Part shown: one piece after another, positions 61,404 to 64,000 of the stretch | How the letters are laid out: the number at the start of each line of letters is the position of its first letter | Position numbering within the stretch: the stretch's first letter is position 1 | From: Thermohalobaculum xanthum | GTDB taxonomy: Bacteria > Pseudomonadota > Alphaproteobacteria > Rhodobacterales > Rhodobacteraceae | DNA length: 64,000 bases | Assembly (NCBI RefSeq): GCF_016623495.1 | Contig: NZ_JAEHHL010000001.1 | Span: 806,001 to 870,000 of the forward strand | Reading direction: 5' to 3' | Translations under genes and position numbers: made by a program | Notes under the pieces: model-generated | What the model saw: the letters and a program-made list of their open reading frames with translations, nothing else | Told to the model about the DNA's origin: nothing | Database searches by the model: none

Positions 61404-61991
61404 TCAACTCTCCAGCTCGGCATCCCAGTAGAGGAAGTCCATCCAGCTGTCGTGCAGGAAGTTGGGCGGGAACTTGCGGCCCTTGTTCTGCAGCTCGACG
61501 GCGTCGGGTCGGCGGGGCGGACGCGAGAGGCTCATGCCCGCCTGCCGCAGCGTGAGGCTTGCCTTGCGCAAATTGCACGGGCCGCAGGCCGCCACGACGT
61601 TTTCCCACGTCGTGCGGCCACCGCGGGAACGCGGGATGACGTGATCGAAGGTCATCTCGCCGCGCGAGCCACAATACTGGCAGGCAAACTCGTCGCGAAG
61701 GAACAGGTTGAACCGAGTGAAGGCGGGGTAGCGCGCGGGCTTCACGTAATCGCGCAGCACGACCACCGAAGGCAGGCGCATGGCGATCGACGGGCTGTGC
61801 ACCACCTCGTCGTATTCCGCGACGATCTGCACCCGGTCCAGGAAAGCGGCCTTGATCGCCTCCTGCCAGGGCCAGAGCGAAAGCGGGAAATAGCTAAGTG
61901 GCCGGAAATCGGCGTTCAGCACCAGTGCGGGGTGGTCCCTCAGCCCGGCAGGCTGACGAACAAACTGCCCTGCAAAACTGCCGTAGAGCAT
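61404..61991 (-). CDS. HNH endonuclease
   Basis: 195 residues. Zinc-ribbon cysteines CQYCG and CGPCN bracket the HNH motif FDHVIPRSRGGRTTWENVV. Such proteins are widespread in Alphaproteobacteria; their biological role is unclear and they are not always mobile. The ATG at 61991 has GGAGGTG 8-9 bases upstream. No phage or IS sequence is next to it, so I do not treat it as a mobile element. Confidence 0.9.
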   Translation of the reverse strand: MLYGSFAGQFVRQPAGLRDHPALVLNADFRPLSYFPLSLWPWQEAIKAAFLDRVQIVAEYDEVVHSPSIAMRLPSVVVLRDYVKPARYPAFTRFNLFLRDEFACQYCGSRGEMTFDHVIPRSRGGRTTWENVVAACGPCNLRKASLTLRQAGMSLSRPPRRPDAVELQNKGRKFPPNFLHDSWMDFLYWDAELES

Positions 61992-62203
61992 GGTCAGCCC
62001 ACCTCCAACTCCCGCCGCCGCATCCGAAGCGGCGCCGCCGGGGCGTGGGTCCGGGGACACTCCGCCCCTGCGCTATTACTATATCTCGCGGCGGCTCACA
62101 GGCAAGCGCCTAGATAAGCCACTGCTTGACGGTGCAGATAGCAGATGGGCGTGACATGCAGATGACGGCTGCGCGGCGTCGCGACAACCTTGCGAAAGAC
62201 GGC

Positions 62204-62893
62204 TCAGGCGCCGACCGGACGCTCGATTCCGAAGCGGTCCATCAGGAAGCCAAGTGCAAGCCCCAGGCCGTCGGGAGCAATGCCATGTCCGACGCCGCGG
62301 CTCACATGCGCGGCCACGGGGAAGCCGGCATCGGCCAGCGCATCATGTGCCTCGCCAAGCGCTGCGACAGGGATCACCTCGTCCATGTCGCCGTGGATCA
62401 GAAGGACCGGCGGCTTCACACGCGCCTCGGCCTCGATCCGCTCGGGAGCGTTGAGCCGGCCCGAGAAGCCCACCACGCCCGCCAGCGACACCTCGCGCCG
62501 GGGCGCCACGTGAAGGCTCATCATCGTGCCCTGGCTGAAGCCGACAAGCGCGGTTTCATGGGGGCCCACGCCCTCCTCGGCCATCGCTGTGGTGATGTAG
62601 GCGTCGAGGATCCCCGCGGCACGAAGAAAACCAGCCTTCATCTCGGACTCGGGGCTCCCGTCGATCCACGAGATCGGGAACCACTGGTAGCCCATCGGGT
62701 TGACGCTGCAGCGATCCGGCGCGTTCGGTGCGCGAAAGGCCGTGTCCGGCATGTATTGCGACAACGGCTCGGCCAGGCCGATGAGATCGTTACCATCCGC
62801 CCCGTAGCCATGCAGCAGGATCACGAGCGATTTCGTCTGGCCCGAGCTTGGTGCATGCCGGGGCCCGGTCAGGGCGGGCTCTGCGATGGTCAT
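62204..62893 (-). CDS. Phospholipase/carboxylesterase family (alpha/beta hydrolase)
   Basis: 229 residues. SLVILLHGYGADGNDLIGLA, nucleophile GFSQGTMMSL, acid in LLIHGDMDEVIP, and a late His in SRGVGHGIAPDG: the catalytic triad of the carboxylesterase type. It follows the glycosylase gene by 4 bases (GGAG 7 bases before the ATG), so they are co-transcribed. Substrate unknown. Confidence 0.9.
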   Translation of the reverse strand: MTIAEPALTGPRHAPSSGQTKSLVILLHGYGADGNDLIGLAEPLSQYMPDTAFRAPNAPDRCSVNPMGYQWFPISWIDGSPESEMKAGFLRAAGILDAYITTAMAEEGVGPHETALVGFSQGTMMSLHVAPRREVSLAGVVGFSGRLNAPERIEAEARVKPPVLLIHGDMDEVIPVAALGEAHDALADAGFPVAAHVSRGVGHGIAPDGLGLALGFLMDRFGIERPVGA

Positions 62894-62897
62894 TGGG

Positions 62898-63530
62898 TTA
62901 CTCCGAGATTCCCTCGCGCGACTTGGCGTGCCGGTAGTAGTGCCACAGCAGCCGCGCCGCAACCGCGCGCCAGGGGCTCCAGCTCTCGGCCTGGACGCGC
63001 AACGCCTTCTCCTGCGGCCGCGCGGGCAGGTCGAACAGCAGCCGCGTCGCTTCCTGCAGCGCCAGGTCGCCCGGGGCGAAGACGTCGGCGCGCCCGATCG
63101 CGAACATCAGGTAGATTTCGGCCGTCCAGACGCCGATGCCCTTGATCGCGGTAAGCGTCGCGATCGCATCCTCCTCGGGCATCACCGCCAGCGCGTCGTA
63201 GTCGAGGTCCGCCTCGGCAAGCGCGCGCGCATAGCGGATCTTGGGCCGCGACAGGCCGCAGCCGCGCAGGTCCTCGTCGTCCAGAGCGATCAGGACGCGG
63301 GGGTCCTCGGCGCCCAGCGCCGTGAGCTTGCGCGATACCGAGTCGGCGGCGGCCACAGACAACTGCTGCGAGCAGATCGCCTTCAGGAGCGCCGGGAACC
63401 CGCCTTCGCGCCGGCGCAGCGGCGGCGGCCCGGCCAGGGCGATCACCTCGCCAAAGCGTGGCTCGGCCCGGGCGAGCCAGTCGCAGCCCTCGGCGATACA
63501 GTCGGTGGAATGAATGATGCGTCCCGTCAT
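62898..63530 (-). CDS. DNA-3-methyladenine glycosylase II family (AlkA-type)
   Basis: 210 residues of the HhH-GPD fold. Helix-hairpin-helix TAIKGIGVWTAEIYLMF, catalytic Asp in FAPGDLALQEATRLL, and an N-terminal LLKAICSQQLSVAAADS. It removes alkylated bases such as 3-methyladenine in base-excision repair. It is shorter than E. coli AlkA because the first N-terminal domain is absent. Co-transcribed with the esterase downstream. Confidence 0.9.
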   Translation of the reverse strand: MTGRIIHSTDCIAEGCDWLARAEPRFGEVIALAGPPPLRRREGGFPALLKAICSQQLSVAAADSVSRKLTALGAEDPRVLIALDDEDLRGCGLSRPKIRYARALAEADLDYDALAVMPEEDAIATLTAIKGIGVWTAEIYLMFAIGRADVFAPGDLALQEATRLLFDLPARPQEKALRVQAESWSPWRAVAARLLWHYYRHAKSREGISE

Positions 63531-63573
63531 GCGGGGGCAGTCTTGCCGCCCCCGCGGCCACGGTCAACGCCCG

Positions 63574-64000
63574 TCAGTGCCGAAAATCGGCAAGGCCATA
63601 ATGTTCTGCCAGCCGCTGCAGCGCGATCTTGAGCACGACCTTGCCCGAGCGGGCCGACCAGCCCATGCGCCGCTCGCAGGCCTCGAGCCCTTCCAGGAAG
63701 CAGCAGACCCTGAGCGCGACGTCCGATAGCCCCGGACCGAGACTGTCGAGCGCCTTCATGACCCGGTCGCGCGCCATCATCGGCCCCTCGGCCGGACCGC
63801 GTGCCGGCGGATTCCCGGAACTTCGATCGCCGGGCGTCAGGAACTTGCGCCAGTCCTGCGCGACAGAAGGGCCGATCTGCGCGAGTTCGAAATCACTGCG
63901 AAGACGCTCGCCGGCCTCGACCTCGGCGGGGGTCAGGAAGGCCTGCCCGTCCGGCCCCTTGCGCCGCGCAAGCCAGCCGATCGGGCTCTCGCCCAGGTTC
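63574..64000 (-). CDS. DUF6456-like protein, C-terminal part (cut by the window edge)
   Basis: The frame is open to the window edge. C-terminal segments GESPIGWLARRKGPDGQ, LTPAEVEAGERLRSDFELAQ, and MGWSARSGKVVLKIALQRLA match the helix-turn-helix-like DUF6456 proteins of Rhodobacterales. The N-terminus is outside the window. Likely a DNA-binding protein; the function is unknown. Confidence 0.8.
   Translation of the reverse strand, partial: NLGESPIGWLARRKGPDGQAFLTPAEVEAGERLRSDFELAQIGPSVAQDWRKFLTPGDRSSGNPPARGPAEGPMMARDRVMKALDSLGPGLSDVALRVCCFLEGLEACERRMGWSARSGKVVLKIALQRLAEHYGLADFRH

Noticed and set aside
61404-61991. HNH endonuclease as a mobile intron or phage element
   Set aside because: No intron, integrase, IS or att-like repeats around it; this type is chromosomal in many Alphaproteobacteria.
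1-64000. CRISPR arrays, rRNA genes and prophage
   Set aside because: No regularly spaced repeats, ribosomal RNA sequence or phage structural genes were found in the window.

Overview
The window is 64 kb of GC-rich, densely packed bacterial chromosome. The complete Sox thiosulfate-oxidation locus, OpgG/OpgH periplasmic-glucan genes, Tat-type cofactor enzymes, a DUF6456-type protein and a D-tartrate dehydratase together suggest a Rhodobacterales-type alphaproteobacterium. The acidic giant secreted protein hints at a marine or saline habitat. Species-level assignment is not possible from the sequence alone. I see no CRISPR array, insertion sequence, integrase or rRNA.

Layout. 0-9.7 kb: metabolic genes (3' end of a class III aminotransferase, SDR, GNAT, ppsA, a cardiolipin-synthase-type PLD protein coupled to an EEP phosphohydrolase, an orphan TctC-type binding protein, and an exported protein of unknown function). 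9.9-23.7 kb: a carbohydrate island with two OpgG/OpgD-family proteins, OpgH, a GH144-type beta-1,2-glucanase, a GH3 beta-glucosidase, a GH15 enzyme, an alpha/beta hydrolase and a fused SbmA/BacA-like ABC transporter. I read it as a make-trim-recycle locus for osmoregulated periplasmic glucan. 24-28.6 kb: ketopantoate-reductase-like and CMD-family genes, a decayed alcohol dehydrogenase, and gabT divergent from a PuuR-like XRE-cupin regulator. 30-38.6 kb: a 2013-residue repeat protein convergent with an M10 (serralysin-type) metalloprotease; both end in motifs that look like type I secretion signals. 39-41.6 kb: tarD and a YeeE/YedE sulfur transporter. 41.6-52.6 kb: soxVWXYZABCDEF on the minus strand, divergent from soxS, a GlcG-like gene and soxR. 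52.9-64 kb: DMT transporter, GNAT, a molybdopterin-fold protein with a hybrid kinase and LuxR regulator, tRNA-Leu(CAA), a zinc metallopeptidase, a YqaA/DsbB pair, an HNH endonuclease, an esterase, an AlkA-type glycosylase and a DUF6456-like fragment.

How it fits together. The Sox genes encode SoxXA, SoxYZ, SoxB, Sox(CD), the SoxEF flavocytochrome, the SoxV/SoxW/SoxS thiol-relay proteins and the SoxR repressor. The neighbouring YeeE/YedE protein could move thiosulfate or another reduced sulfur species. Both candidate SoxR regions (soxV/soxS and soxW/soxX) lie in AT-rich gaps sharing the heptamer ACGTATG, and soxS appears to be leaderless. The most system-like feature is the glucan island, where synthesis genes sit beside a matched set of depolymerising enzymes and a dedicated transporter.
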